Positions 27,352-36,508 of a DNA stretch of 64,000 nt are shown here, in pieces. The stretch covers positions 1 to 64,000 of the forward strand of contig NZ_VUYU01000028.1 in assembly GCF_011682065.1 (NCBI RefSeq), written 5' to 3'. Position numbers and translations under genes: made by a program. Every line of letters starts with the position of its first letter. The stretch's first letter is position 1. The stretch is from Massilia rubra (GTDB lineage Bacteria; Pseudomonadota; Gammaproteobacteria; Burkholderiales; Burkholderiaceae_D). The notes under the pieces are model-generated. The model saw nothing but the letters and a program-made list of their open reading frames with translations. It was not told where the DNA came from and ran no database searches.

Positions 27352-28290
27352 ATGACTACACTGACCGACACCCCGCGCGTACTGACCGACGTCAATGCGC
27401 GCCACCTCGATGCGCTCGAATCGGAAGCGATCCACATCCTGCGTGAAGTCGCCGCCGAATGCGCCAACCCCGCCCTGCTGTTCTCGGGCGGGAAGGACTC
27501 GGTCGTGCTGCTGCGCCTCGCCGAAAAAGCCTTCCGGCCCGGTAAATTCCCATTCCCGCTGGTGCACATCGACACCGGCCACAATTTCGCCGAAGTGATC
27601 ACCTTCCGCGACGCCCGCGTGGCGGAGCTGAAAGAACGCCTGATCGTCGGCTCGGTCGAAGACTCGATCAAGCGCGGCACCGTGCGCCTGCGTAATCCGC
27701 TGACCGATTCGCGCAACGCGGCGCAAGCGGTCACCCTGCTCGAGACCATCGCCGAACACAAATTCGACGCCTGCATCGGCGGCGCGCGGCGCGACGAAGA
27801 AAAAGCGCGCGCCAAGGAACGCATCTTCTCCTTCCGCGACGAATTCGGCCAGTGGGACCCGAAGGGCCAGCGCCCGGAACTGTGGGACCTGTATAACACC
27901 CGCGTACACCCGGGCGAAAACATGCGCGTGTTCCCGATCTCGAACTGGACCGAACTCGATGTGTGGCTCTACATCCAGCGCGAAAAACTGGCGCTGCCGC
28001 CGATCTACTTCGCGCACGAGCGCCAGGTCATCCCGCGCAATGGCTTGCTGGTGCCGCTGACCGACCTGACCCCGGCGCGCGATGGCGAAACCGTCGAAAC
28101 CCAGGTGGTGCGCTTTCGCACCGTGGGCGACATTTCGTGCACCTGCCCTGTTTCGTCGGATGCCTCGACGGTCGAAGCGATCATCGCCGAAACCGCCATC
28201 ACCCAGATCACCGAACGCGGCGCCACCCGGATGGACGACCAGACCTCCGAAGCCTCGATGGAAAAACGCAAGAAAGCAGGATACTTCTGA
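27352..28290 (+). CDS. cysD: Sulfate adenylyltransferase subunit 2
   Basis: 312 residues. Small catalytic subunit of ATP sulfurylase, which makes APS from sulfate and ATP with the CysN GTPase. The PP-loop SGGKDSVVLLRLAEKAF is intact, as are HIDTGHNFAEVITFRD and GGARRDEEKARAKERIFSFR; the C-terminus TSEASMEKRKKAGYF is the usual family end. It starts 42 bases after cysH and its stop shares one base with the cysN ATG (TGATG), so translation is coupled. Confidence 0.96.
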   Translation: MTTLTDTPRVLTDVNARHLDALESEAIHILREVAAECANPALLFSGGKDSVVLLRLAEKAFRPGKFPFPLVHIDTGHNFAEVITFRDARVAELKERLIVGSVEDSIKRGTVRLRNPLTDSRNAAQAVTLLETIAEHKFDACIGGARRDEEKARAKERIFSFRDEFGQWDPKGQRPELWDLYNTRVHPGENMRVFPISNWTELDVWLYIQREKLALPPIYFAHERQVIPRNGLLVPLTDLTPARDGETVETQVVRFRTVGDISCTCPVSSDASTVEAIIAETAITQITERGATRMDDQTSEASMEKRKKAGYF

Positions 28291-29597
28291 TGAACGCTCG
28301 CATTGACAACCCAACCGAACGCGGTCTCCTTCGCTTCATCACCGCCGGTTCCGTCGACGACGGCAAAAGCACCCTGATCGGGCGCCTGCTGTTCGACAGC
28401 AAAGGCATTTTCGCCGACCAATTGGACGCCATGTCACGCTCGAAGCACAAGCGCACCGTGGGCGACGCGGTCGACCTGTCCTTGCTGACCGACGGCCTGG
28501 AAGCCGAGCGCGAACAGGGCATCACCATCGACGTGGCCTACCGCTACTTCGCCACGCCCAAGCGCAAGTTCATTATCGCCGACACCCCGGGCCACGAGCA
28601 GTACACGCGCAACATGGTCACCGGCGCCTCGACCGCCGACGCGGTGATCATCCTGATCGACGTGTCCAAGGTCAAGCTGCGCGAAGACGGCGGCGTGGAC
28701 CTGCTGATCCAGACCAAGCGCCATTCGACCATCGCCCACCTGCTGCAGATCGAGCACGTGGTCGTCGCAGTCAACAAGATGGACCTGGTGAATTACGACC
28801 AGGCGGTGTACGACCGCATCGTCAAGGCCTACCAGGAGTTCGCCGCGACCCTGGGCTTGACGGACATCACGCCGATTCCGCTGTCCGCCCTGACCGGCGA
28901 CAACGTGGTCGAGCCGAGCGAGAAAATGAGCTGGTACCAGGGTCCGACCCTGATCTCGCTGCTCGAGTCGCTCTCGGTCTACGACGAATCGCACGCGGCG
29001 CCGTTCCGTTTCCCGGTGCAGCTGGTGGCGCGTCACAACGGCCACGAAGCGAATGACTTCCGCGGCTACATGGGCCGCATCGAAGCGGGCATGGTCAAGG
29101 TGGGCGACAAGCTGGTGGTGCAGCCATCGGGCCAGAGCGCCACCGTCAAGGATATCCTGACCCTGGAAGGCTCGCACCAGTCGGCCGTGGTGGGCCAGTC
29201 GATTACCTTGCTGCTCAATGAATACCTCGACATCTCGCGCGGCGACCTGCTGGCCGGCGCCGACCAGCCGGCGACCCTGCTCAAGACGCTCAAGGCGGAC
29301 GTGTGCTGGATGTCGGACGAGCCGCTCGACATGCGCCGCAAGTACTGGATCAAGCATGGCACCAAGCAGACCTCGGCCAAGATCACCGGCGTCGACACCC
29401 TGCTCGACATCAATACGCAGCAGCGCCACGCGGCCGATGGCCTGAAGCTGAACGACATCGCGCGCATCGGCCTGACCGTGCAGCAGCCGCTGGCGGCCGA
29501 CGCCTATGCCGACATCCGCGCAACGGGCGCCTTCATTTTGATCGATGAAGTTACTCACCAGACGGTTGCCGCTGGTATGATCCGACTGGACGCGTAA
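28290..29597 (+). CDS. cysN: Sulfate adenylyltransferase subunit 1 (GTPase)
   Basis: 435 residues from the ATG at 28290, which shares one base with the cysD stop. EF-Tu-like GTPase motifs: G1 GSVDDGKSTLIGRLL, G3 DTPGHEQYTRNM, G4 NKMDLV. The C-terminal beta-barrels follow (PFRFPVQLVARHNGHEANDF onward). GTP hydrolysis drives APS formation with CysD. There is no fused APS kinase domain, so this is the separate-subunit form and fits an APS-reducing pathway. Confidence 0.96.
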   Translation: MNARIDNPTERGLLRFITAGSVDDGKSTLIGRLLFDSKGIFADQLDAMSRSKHKRTVGDAVDLSLLTDGLEAEREQGITIDVAYRYFATPKRKFIIADTPGHEQYTRNMVTGASTADAVIILIDVSKVKLREDGGVDLLIQTKRHSTIAHLLQIEHVVVAVNKMDLVNYDQAVYDRIVKAYQEFAATLGLTDITPIPLSALTGDNVVEPSEKMSWYQGPTLISLLESLSVYDESHAAPFRFPVQLVARHNGHEANDFRGYMGRIEAGMVKVGDKLVVQPSGQSATVKDILTLEGSHQSAVVGQSITLLLNEYLDISRGDLLAGADQPATLLKTLKADVCWMSDEPLDMRRKYWIKHGTKQTSAKITGVDTLLDINTQQRHAADGLKLNDIARIGLTVQQPLAADAYADIRATGAFILIDEVTHQTVAAGMIRLDA

Positions 29598-29650
29598 GTC
29601 ATCAACCGCCAGCGCGCTTGCCAGCCGCCCGCCAGCAAAAGGAACACAGC

Positions 29651-30430
29651 ATGTCAGCACTCGGAAAAGTCTATCTGATCGGCGCCGGCCCCGGCGCCCA
29701 GGACCTCATCACCCTGCGCGGCGCGCGCCTGCTGGAGCAGGCCGACGTGGTGCTGCACGATGCCCTGGTGACCGACGAGATGCTGGCACTGTGTCCGCGG
29801 GCGCTCAAGATTGCGGTGGGCAAGCGTTGCGGCCAGTTGTCGACGGCACAAGCCTTCATCAACAAGCAACTGGTCGACAGCGCGCATAAATACGCGCTGG
29901 TGGTGCGCCTGAAAGGCGGCGACCCGATGCTGTTCGGGCGTGCCGATGAAGAATTGCGCGCGCTGGAAGAAGCGGGCATCGAGGTGGAAGTCGTGCCGGG
30001 CATTACCACCGCGGTGGCGGCGGCGGCGGCGACCAAGCAGCCGCTGACCAAGCGTGGCGTGGCGCGCAGCGTGGCGTTTTTCACGTCCAGCACCGCGCCC
30101 GAACTCGATGGCCAGACCGTCATTCCCGATACCGACACCCTGGTGCAGTACATGGGCGGGCGCGAGGCCATCGTAACGGCCCAGCGCCTGCTGGACCAGG
30201 GCCGCAGGCCGGATACGCCGGTGGTGGTGATTGAAAATTGCAGCCGCCCGGAACAGCGCATCATGCGCCTGACCCTGGCGACCCTGGCCCATGGCCTGGG
30301 TCCGGCGCATGGCCCGGTGCTGGTGATGCTGGGCGACGCCATGAAGCTGCGCGAGAACCAGCCGATCGATACCGCGCAAGGCGGCGATAGCCTGGACGCA
30401 GCGCAGGATGGCGCGCAACTAAGCGCTTGA
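29651..30430 (+). CDS. cobA: Uroporphyrinogen-III C-methyltransferase
   Basis: 259 residues from the ATG at 29651 after AAAAGGAAC. SUMT adds two methyl groups to uroporphyrinogen III to give precorrin-2, the first step to sirohaem needed by CysI. Signatures: VYLIGAGPGAQDLITLRGAR, VVRLKGGDPMLFGRADEEL, VVPGITTAVAAAAATKQPLT, VVVIENCSRPEQ. It is the single-domain CobA type, without the CysG dehydrogenase/ferrochelatase domain. As last gene of the cys cluster it supplies the cofactor. Its final 12 bases overlap the convergent gene. Confidence 0.94.
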   Translation: MSALGKVYLIGAGPGAQDLITLRGARLLEQADVVLHDALVTDEMLALCPRALKIAVGKRCGQLSTAQAFINKQLVDSAHKYALVVRLKGGDPMLFGRADEELRALEEAGIEVEVVPGITTAVAAAAATKQPLTKRGVARSVAFFTSSTAPELDGQTVIPDTDTLVQYMGGREAIVTAQRLLDQGRRPDTPVVVIENCSRPEQRIMRLTLATLAHGLGPAHGPVLVMLGDAMKLRENQPIDTAQGGDSLDAAQDGAQLSA

Positions 30431-30862
30431 GCGCTTGCAGGCGGGCGCCTGTTGCGTGCATCCCTGCGGTTCCAGCGCGTCGATTTCCCATTGCAGCTTG
30501 TCGGCTGCGGCATAGGTTTTTTCGGCGATGGCCGACAGGCGGTTGAAAGCGCGCTGCAAGCGCTGCGAGCTCGCTGGCCCGCTCAGCGAATACAGCTGGC
30601 TGCGCACTGTGCGGATATCTTCCTTCAATGCCCTGAGCGCTTCGCGCAGGCTGGCGTCGGCGTCGAGCGGTTCGTCGAGGCCTTCGTCGATGCGCTTGCG
30701 CAGCATGTCGATCTTGTATCCCATTCCCGCGAGGCGGTCGGCCAGACGGTCGAGGCGCATGGCGGCGCGACGTTCGTTGCCCAGTGCGATGAGTGAATTG
30801 CGGCCGTGCCGGGCGAGCAGGGAGACTTCGCGGAGCAGCAGCTTCAGGAATGAACTGAGCAT
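30419..30862 (-). CDS. Hypothetical helical protein
   Basis: 147 residues from MLSSFLKLLLREVSLLARHG (ATG at 30862). I do not recognise the family. The sequence is almost entirely charged helix: RRAAMRLDRLADRLAGMGYK, LREALRALKEDIRTVRSQLY, LSAIAEKTYAAADKLQWEID; coiled coil is likely. The Cys-containing tail (QGCTQQAPACKRSSA) ends over the convergent cobA stop. No signal peptide is evident and no clear ribosome site decides the start. Confidence 0.6.
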   Translation of the reverse strand: MLSSFLKLLLREVSLLARHGRNSLIALGNERRAAMRLDRLADRLAGMGYKIDMLRKRIDEGLDEPLDADASLREALRALKEDIRTVRSQLYSLSGPASSQRLQRAFNRLSAIAEKTYAAADKLQWEIDALEPQGCTQQAPACKRSSA

Positions 30863-30970
30863 GATGGATACCGGAGAGAGTAAGAGAGTCAAGAAATTCT
30901 GAGCGCAATCGCCAGTCCAGTCAAACCCTGCACACGCTGGTAACTGATCCAGAACAAACCAACTGCGAAT

Positions 30971-31027
30971 TCCCTGTCTCCGTCATTCACGCCTCCCCGA
31001 CGGTGGCGGTGGCGGGAACGACAGGGA
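30971..31027. repeat. Degenerate dRS3-like palindrome downstream of the phytase gene
   Basis: TCCCTGTC (30971-30978) pairs with GACAGGGA (31020-31027). Inside are CGTCATTCACGCC and GGCGGGAACG, matching the arms of the elements at 5818 and 44311 with changes. It begins about 10 bases past the phytase stop on the minus strand and could end that transcript. Confidence 0.45.
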
Positions 31028-31036
31028 CGGCGGTGC

Positions 31037-32614
31037 TTATAGTTTCAGTGCCCGCGCCACATCTTCCCAACTCACATACTTGAAGTTCTGCGGCCCATCC
31101 GGCAGGCGCTTGTAGCCATCCTGAATCACCAGCATGCCATGCGCATACGGACCGCCCAGGTTCTTCGATGTCACATCGAGTCCATCGGTATCGGACGTGC
31201 CATCGATCCCTTCGGCCAGGTTGAACCCCACCTTGAAACGCCCGCGCACCCTGTACGGCGCTTGCGCATCGAGCACCACGTAACTGCTGTCCCCCTGGCT
31301 CGACACAATCAAGTAAGCCCCCTTCACGCCTTCGTAAATCGCCATGCCCTCGACATCGGCGTGCAAGTCGCGTCCCACGGCGAGCACCATCTTGCGCGTG
31401 GAAGGCTGATCGGCGCGCGCCGCCAGGGTCCACACGCCGCGCTTTTCCTCACCGATGAACAAACGCTCGTTGCGGTCGTCGGCGACACAGCCTTCCGGCT
31501 GGCTGTCCACCTTGAACTGGCGCGCCAGCGTGGCTCTCCACGCCTCGCCGCTGCGCGTGATGCGGAACTGGCGGAACGCCCCGCCCTTGTCGTTGACGAT
31601 CACCTCCAGCCCACCGCTGCGCGGCTGGAACAGGCAGATCCCGTACACCTCCGGGAAACCGGTCGCAAAGCGGGTCAGCTCGACCACCTTGCCGTCCGCA
31701 TCGAAACCGAACAGCACCACGCTGTTGTCGTCGCGCTGGCTGGCCACGGCCAGGTCGAGCACCTTGCCATCCATGTTCACGCCCTGGCGCAGGTCGACGT
31801 TATTCAAGCGGCCCACATCGAGGAACTGCTGCTGCGTGCCCTGCAGGTCGTACACCATCAGGCCCTGCTTCTTGTTCGTGCCCAGCACGCGCGAACGGGT
31901 CGCGTCCTGCGGATGAACCCAGATCGCCGGATCGTCCGCCACGTCGCCCAGGCGCGCCACGGGCATGGTCTGCGCACGCGGTTCGACCACCACCGCCGGT
32001 GACGCCGCCGGCCCCGCCGGCAGGCGCGCGCCGGCCTTGAGCAGAGTGCGCGCCGGCATCGCCTCGCTATTAGCCTCATAGGCCCAGGTGCCGACGCCCT
32101 TCTCATTCGCATACAGCGTGTGCCGCGCATCGTCCACCTTGCACTGGCCGGCGTCGAGCGGCATGCTCAGTTTGCGCACCAGTTGCGGCGTGGCCCCGTG
32201 CATCAGCCACTGCTCCGCCTGGCCATCCCTGGCCGCCACGAACAGGAAGTCCAGTCCCTGCTGGTCGCGAAACAGGCACAGGCCCTCCAGGCCAAATGGC
32301 TGCTGCGGCAAAGGCGCCAGGCGCGCCAGCTCGCCGCGCCGGACATCGACGCGGATCGGCAGCGCGTGCTGGGTCTCGGCATCGAGCACCACGGCGATGC
32401 CGCTGCCGTTGGTGGTGCGCGCGTCGAGCTGCTTGGCGCGCATCGGAAGGCGCGCCAGCTCCTTGCCGGTGGCATCGGTCAGCTGCAAGGCGTGCTTGTC
32501 GAGCGAGAGCCAGCCGCCGCCATCGAGCGCGATGCGGTCGGCGCCGTGCGCCGCGGCGGCGGCGAGGAGGCACAGCGAAGCGGCTGCGCGGAGTAGGTGT
32601 TTGTGCATGGTCAT
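31037..32614 (-). CDS. Beta-propeller phytase (3-phytase), two-domain form
   Basis: 525 residues with a signal peptide (HLLRAAASLCLLAAAAAHGA). The C-terminal ~340 residues are the phytase propeller: ARLGDVADDPAIWVHPQDAT, LGTNKKQGLMVYDLQG, NNVDLRQG, VYGICLFQPRSGGLEVIVND, PEGCVADDRNERLFIGEEKR, DVEGMAIY, GTSDTDGLDVTS. The acidic residues are Ca- and phosphate-binding in the family. The N-terminal ~180 residues look like a partial propeller, as in dual-domain phytases. It would release phosphate from phytate outside the cytoplasm. It starts one base past the stop of the TonB-dependent receptor gene. Confidence 0.9.
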   Translation of the reverse strand: MTMHKHLLRAAASLCLLAAAAAHGADRIALDGGGWLSLDKHALQLTDATGKELARLPMRAKQLDARTTNGSGIAVVLDAETQHALPIRVDVRRGELARLAPLPQQPFGLEGLCLFRDQQGLDFLFVAARDGQAEQWLMHGATPQLVRKLSMPLDAGQCKVDDARHTLYANEKGVGTWAYEANSEAMPARTLLKAGARLPAGPAASPAVVVEPRAQTMPVARLGDVADDPAIWVHPQDATRSRVLGTNKKQGLMVYDLQGTQQQFLDVGRLNNVDLRQGVNMDGKVLDLAVASQRDDNSVVLFGFDADGKVVELTRFATGFPEVYGICLFQPRSGGLEVIVNDKGGAFRQFRITRSGEAWRATLARQFKVDSQPEGCVADDRNERLFIGEEKRGVWTLAARADQPSTRKMVLAVGRDLHADVEGMAIYEGVKGAYLIVSSQGDSSYVVLDAQAPYRVRGRFKVGFNLAEGIDGTSDTDGLDVTSKNLGGPYAHGMLVIQDGYKRLPDGPQNFKYVSWEDVARALKL

Positions 32615-32615
32615 A

Positions 32616-35192
32616 TCAGAAAAAATTCGCTTTCAGGCTCAATTTGTACGTGCGGCCGTACTGCTCGTACTGGACGTTGTATGGTTTGCTGCCCTGGTAT
32701 ACATAATAGGTTTCATTATTCAGGTTGACGCCCTCGAAGACCAGCTGCACACGCTTGTTGATCTGGTAGCCGAGCGAAAAATCGACCTGGCGCTGGGCGT
32801 CGACGTAGCGGTCCTGCGAGGCGTCGAGCAGGTCGCCGCCGACTTCGAGCAGGTAGGCCGACTTGTGATTGAGCGCCAGGCGCGTGCTCACAGGGCCGCT
32901 TTCGTATCCGAGCATCAGGTTGACGATCTGCTTCGATTGTCCCGGCAGGCGGATCTCGCGCGTCAACTGGCCGCCGCTGGCCTTGTCGAAGCGGCCTATG
33001 GTGGCCTTGGCATCGTTAAAACTGGCGTTGGCGCCGACGATCAACCCGTTCCACGGCGCCGGCAGCATGCGCAGCGACTGCGAATACGACAGTTCGACAC
33101 CGTTCACGCGCGCCTTGTCGCCGTTGGCGTAGCTGGTGGCGGTGGTGTAGCCGGCCCATGTCCCGCTGCCCGCCAGGTCGGTGGTGTAGGTGAAATTCTT
33201 GATGTCCTTCGAATACACGTAGGCCGACATGGCGCCGTCCGCGCCGAGCATGCGCTCGATCCCGAGGTCGAAGTTGGCCGCCTTGAGCGGCTTCAAGTCC
33301 GGGTTGCCGATCACCGCTTCGGTATTGCTGGCCAGGCTGACGCCCGGCGCCAGTTGGCTGAAATTGGCGCGCACGACGGCGTTGGTCCAGGCGGCGCGCA
33401 CGCTGGTGTCTTTGTCGATATCGAAGCGCGCCTGCAGGTTGGGCAACCAGTTCGCATAATCGCTGCTGCGCGACACAGACTGCAAGCCGTTAGCGGACAC
33501 CTGCTGCCCGCGCGCCGCGAAGCTGGTGCGCTCGTGGCGCACGCCGGCCAGCAAGCGCCAGTTGCCGATGTCGGCGCCGGCCTGCACGTAGGCGCTGTCG
33601 ATATCTTCGTCCATCGAAAAATCGTTCAGGTTCGACTCCGACAGCAGGCGCGCGCCGGCGCGGTCCAGGCCCGCCACGCGCGCGCGCACCAGCGCCGGGT
33701 CGAGGCCCGGTCCGAGGTTGGCGAACGGGTAGTCCAATGCGCCTTGGGTAAAGCCGCTCATCGACACACTTCCGGCGCCCCAGTAATTAGCGCTGCTTGC
33801 CTTGTTGCTGGTGTAGCCCCACTGCTCGGTGTCGTTATCCTTGGTGCGGCGGCTGGCCTTGACGCCGCCCTTGATGTCGGCAGCGGCGTCGCCCAGCGCC
33901 AGGCGGCGGCTCAGGTCCAGTTTCACATGGCGCTCGGCGTCACGGCTGTCGCGCGCCTGCAGGGTGATGCCCTGCAGGTTGTAGCTGGCCGGGTCGACCA
34001 GGCTGGCGGGACCGGTCAGGGCGGGCGCCTCGGTACCGGAAAAACGCAAGCCGGCCACGTTGGCGCTGGCGCGAAAACGGCCATCGTTGATGCTCTCCGG
34101 CGTGTCTTCGGTGGCGCGGCTGGCGCCACCAGAGGCGGCCAGTTTCCAGTCGCCGACGCGGAGATCGCCGCCGACGACGGCGGAGCCGATCTGCTGCGTG
34201 TATTTGCGCTGGCGCAGGCGGCGTTCGGCGCGCGCGGTAAATGGCGTGTCGGGCGAGGCGGCGCCGCCGGCGATATTGCTGACCGAGAGGCGATCGCGCA
34301 CTTCATCGTCCGAAAAGCGGCTGAGAAAAGTGCGCAGATACAGCGACTGGCCGGCCTGCGGACGATAATCGACGTTGACCGCCAGCGCATTGCGCTCGCG
34401 CTGCGGCAGGTAGTCGCGCAGTTCGAGGCCGGACAGCTTGCCCTTGCTCCAGGCGCCGCCGGTTTCCACATTATCGGATCCGAACTTGCGGCGCTCGCCG
34501 CTGATGCCGGCCGCCACCCCGAGTTTGCCGTCCAAAAAGCGCTCGGCCCACAAGGCGCCGGCGTTCGGGCTGGTCTTGCCGGTGTTCTGGTCGCGGCTCG
34601 CTCCCGCCTGGAACGACAGCGCGCTGCCGGGCAAGTCGAAGGCCGACAGCGACTTGACGTCGACCGAGCCGCCGAGCGAATTGGCATCCTGGTCGGGCAT
34701 GAGGGTCTTGGACACTTCCAGCGAGCGAATCAGGCCGGCCGGCAGCACGTCGAGGGCGACCGCGCGGCGGCCCGCTTCCGGCGAGGGCACCGCAGCGCCG
34801 TTGATGGTGACGGCGTTGTAATCGGGGCCCATGCCGCGCACCACGATGTAGCGGCCTTCGCCCTGGTCGCGCTGCACCGCCACGCCGGGCAGGCGGGCCA
34901 GCGCCTCCGCGGCGTTTTTGTCCGGCAGGCCGCCGATATCGTCGCTGCTGATGACGCTGACGATGTTGTCGGCCTTCTGCTGGGCCGCCAGCGTGCGCTT
35001 CATGCTCGAACGCTGGCCGGCGATGACGACGGTATCGAGCGCGATTGCGCTCGCTTCGCTGGCGCCGGCGGCGTTGTCGGCCGCGTGGGCGACAACGCCG
35101 CACAGTTGCAGGATGCCGAAGGCAATGAGGGACAGGCGCGGAAGACTGCCCGCCGCTGCGCGCTGACGCTGTTGTTGTTTGTCGCTGTTCAT
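32616..35192 (-). CDS. TonB-dependent outer-membrane receptor coupled to phytase
   Basis: 858 residues. Signal peptide (SLPRLSLIAFGILQLCGVVAHA), a plug domain (DTVVIAGQRSSMKRTLAAQQ, IGGLPDKNAAEALARLPGVA, VVRGMGPDYNAVTING) and a 22-strand barrel ending in the aromatic YKLSLKANFF. The plug style matches the proteobacterial TonB-receptor group seen with carbohydrate or phosphoester uptake rather than classic siderophore receptors. Position directly upstream of the phytase suggests it imports phytate or its products; such pairs are known in aquatic and soil bacteria, but this substrate is inferred. Confidence 0.9.
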   Translation of the reverse strand: MNSDKQQQRQRAAAGSLPRLSLIAFGILQLCGVVAHAADNAAGASEASAIALDTVVIAGQRSSMKRTLAAQQKADNIVSVISSDDIGGLPDKNAAEALARLPGVAVQRDQGEGRYIVVRGMGPDYNAVTINGAAVPSPEAGRRAVALDVLPAGLIRSLEVSKTLMPDQDANSLGGSVDVKSLSAFDLPGSALSFQAGASRDQNTGKTSPNAGALWAERFLDGKLGVAAGISGERRKFGSDNVETGGAWSKGKLSGLELRDYLPQRERNALAVNVDYRPQAGQSLYLRTFLSRFSDDEVRDRLSVSNIAGGAASPDTPFTARAERRLRQRKYTQQIGSAVVGGDLRVGDWKLAASGGASRATEDTPESINDGRFRASANVAGLRFSGTEAPALTGPASLVDPASYNLQGITLQARDSRDAERHVKLDLSRRLALGDAAADIKGGVKASRRTKDNDTEQWGYTSNKASSANYWGAGSVSMSGFTQGALDYPFANLGPGLDPALVRARVAGLDRAGARLLSESNLNDFSMDEDIDSAYVQAGADIGNWRLLAGVRHERTSFAARGQQVSANGLQSVSRSSDYANWLPNLQARFDIDKDTSVRAAWTNAVVRANFSQLAPGVSLASNTEAVIGNPDLKPLKAANFDLGIERMLGADGAMSAYVYSKDIKNFTYTTDLAGSGTWAGYTTATSYANGDKARVNGVELSYSQSLRMLPAPWNGLIVGANASFNDAKATIGRFDKASGGQLTREIRLPGQSKQIVNLMLGYESGPVSTRLALNHKSAYLLEVGGDLLDASQDRYVDAQRQVDFSLGYQINKRVQLVFEGVNLNNETYYVYQGSKPYNVQYEQYGRTYKLSLKANFF

Positions 35193-35339
35193 AGGTTCGC
35201 CGTTGGATGGGTGAAAAACAGGGCGAAGTCTAGAGAGCGAATATGTCCATCTCGTGACACGCGGCCCGCTGCCGCGGGCGATACAGCCCTTTTCGGCAGC
35301 CGGTGAGCTGAAATGCCCCTCCCCCGCCGGTGTCTCCCG

Positions 35340-35439
35340 CCGGTGTCAGGTCTGACATTCGGACACGAGCTGATCCGCAGGGACAATCCAGCAGCTATCT
35401 ACAGCCGGGACCGTGTCCGAATGTCAGACCTGACACCGG
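35340..35439. repeat. REPIN-like paired palindrome, copy 1
   Basis: Perfect 28-bp inverted arms at 35340-35367 and 35412-35439, starting CCGGTGTCAGGTCTGACATT, with a 44-base spacer. Each arm also holds its own small palindrome (TGTCAG-GT-CTGACA), as in REP sequences. A second copy lies at 63675-63755. It sits in the 358-base gap between the TonB-receptor start and the GGDEF gene, otherwise empty of genes. The copy is flanked on the left by a 13-base-offset duplication of CCCGCCGGTGTC. Confidence 0.85.
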
Positions 35440-35550
35440 GGGGGGGCGGGAGGATGTGAGCCGATCGGACTGGCGCCGCTGCGCTGTTTGCACCCCCGCC
35501 TGTCATCGTCCTGTCACGCGCGCGGGCTAGTATCGGCACGTATCACCCTC

Positions 35551-36501
35551 ATGCAAGGCTTTGGCCTTTCGCCCATGCTCCACTCACACCGCACTGCGCT
35601 CGTCCTGGCCTCGCTGGCCCTTCTCGCCTGCTGCTTCCTGTATGCGTTCGCCGGCGTGCCCAAGCCGCCGGCCGACTGGAAGTGGATCGATATCGCCAGC
35701 GAGGCGAGCATCGCGCTCATGGCCGGCGTGTGGTTCGTGCTGGTATTGAGCTCGCGCCCGCCCGGCCGCGTCACCGCGCTGCTGGCCACCGGACTGGCCG
35801 GCCTGATGCTGGGCGCCTGCGCCGACTGCCTCGACGAATTTGTCAGCGTCCCCAAGGGCCAGTTGTGGAACCACGTGATCGAGAGCGGCCTGACCCTGGC
35901 CGGCATGGCCGCCCTCACCTGCGGCCTGCTCGACTGGCGACGCGAACAATTCATGCTCAACGAGCACCTGCACAAACGCGAACGCCTGTTCCGCGACCAC
36001 CGCTCGTTCGATCCGCTCACGCAGGTGGGCGACGCCGACTACCTGCGCGCGCAGCTGCGCATCGAGCACGAACGCGGCACCGGCGCGGATTGCTGCCTGC
36101 TGATGGTCGATATCGACAGCTTCCACCTGATTAACCGCGCCCACGGCCAGCGCGAAGGCGACCGCCTGCTGCAAGCGGTGACCCATACCCTGCTGCTCAA
36201 CCTGCGCCGCACCGACCTGCTGTGCCGCTACGCGGGCGACCGCTTCGCGATCCTGCTGCCGGCCACCGATGGCGACAGCGCGCGCGCACTGGCCGAGCAG
36301 TTGCGGCGCGCCGTCGCGACGCTGCGCCATCACACCCACGGCAGCGGCGAGGCGCTGCAGGTGACGGTGCGCTACGCGGTGCGCCATGTCGATATCGAGC
36401 CGCGCCAACTGCTCAAGGAAATCAACCGCGCGCTGGAACGGCGCATGCCGCAGCCGGCGCCTGCCGCGGACGACGCCAGCAGCTTCGCCGCGCCCGCGTG
36501 A
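35551..36501 (+). CDS. Membrane protein with degenerate GGDEF domain
   Basis: 316 residues from the ATG at 35551 (35575 is an alternative; neither has a clear ribosome site). Three membrane helices are likely in the first ~140 residues (ALVLASLALLACCFLYAFAG, IALMAGVWFVLVL, ALLATGLAGLMLGAC), then a GGDEF-fold domain (LLMVDIDSFHLINRAHGQRE, DLLCRYAGDRFAILLP). The active site reads AGDRF instead of GGDEF, so cyclase activity is unlikely and it may be a c-di-GMP or GTP sensor. It ends 7 bases before an AraC-type gene, suggesting one transcript. Confidence 0.8.
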   Translation: MQGFGLSPMLHSHRTALVLASLALLACCFLYAFAGVPKPPADWKWIDIASEASIALMAGVWFVLVLSSRPPGRVTALLATGLAGLMLGACADCLDEFVSVPKGQLWNHVIESGLTLAGMAALTCGLLDWRREQFMLNEHLHKRERLFRDHRSFDPLTQVGDADYLRAQLRIEHERGTGADCCLLMVDIDSFHLINRAHGQREGDRLLQAVTHTLLLNLRRTDLLCRYAGDRFAILLPATDGDSARALAEQLRRAVATLRHHTHGSGEALQVTVRYAVRHVDIEPRQLLKEINRALERRMPQPAPAADDASSFAAPA

Positions 36502-36508
36502 GACGCTT

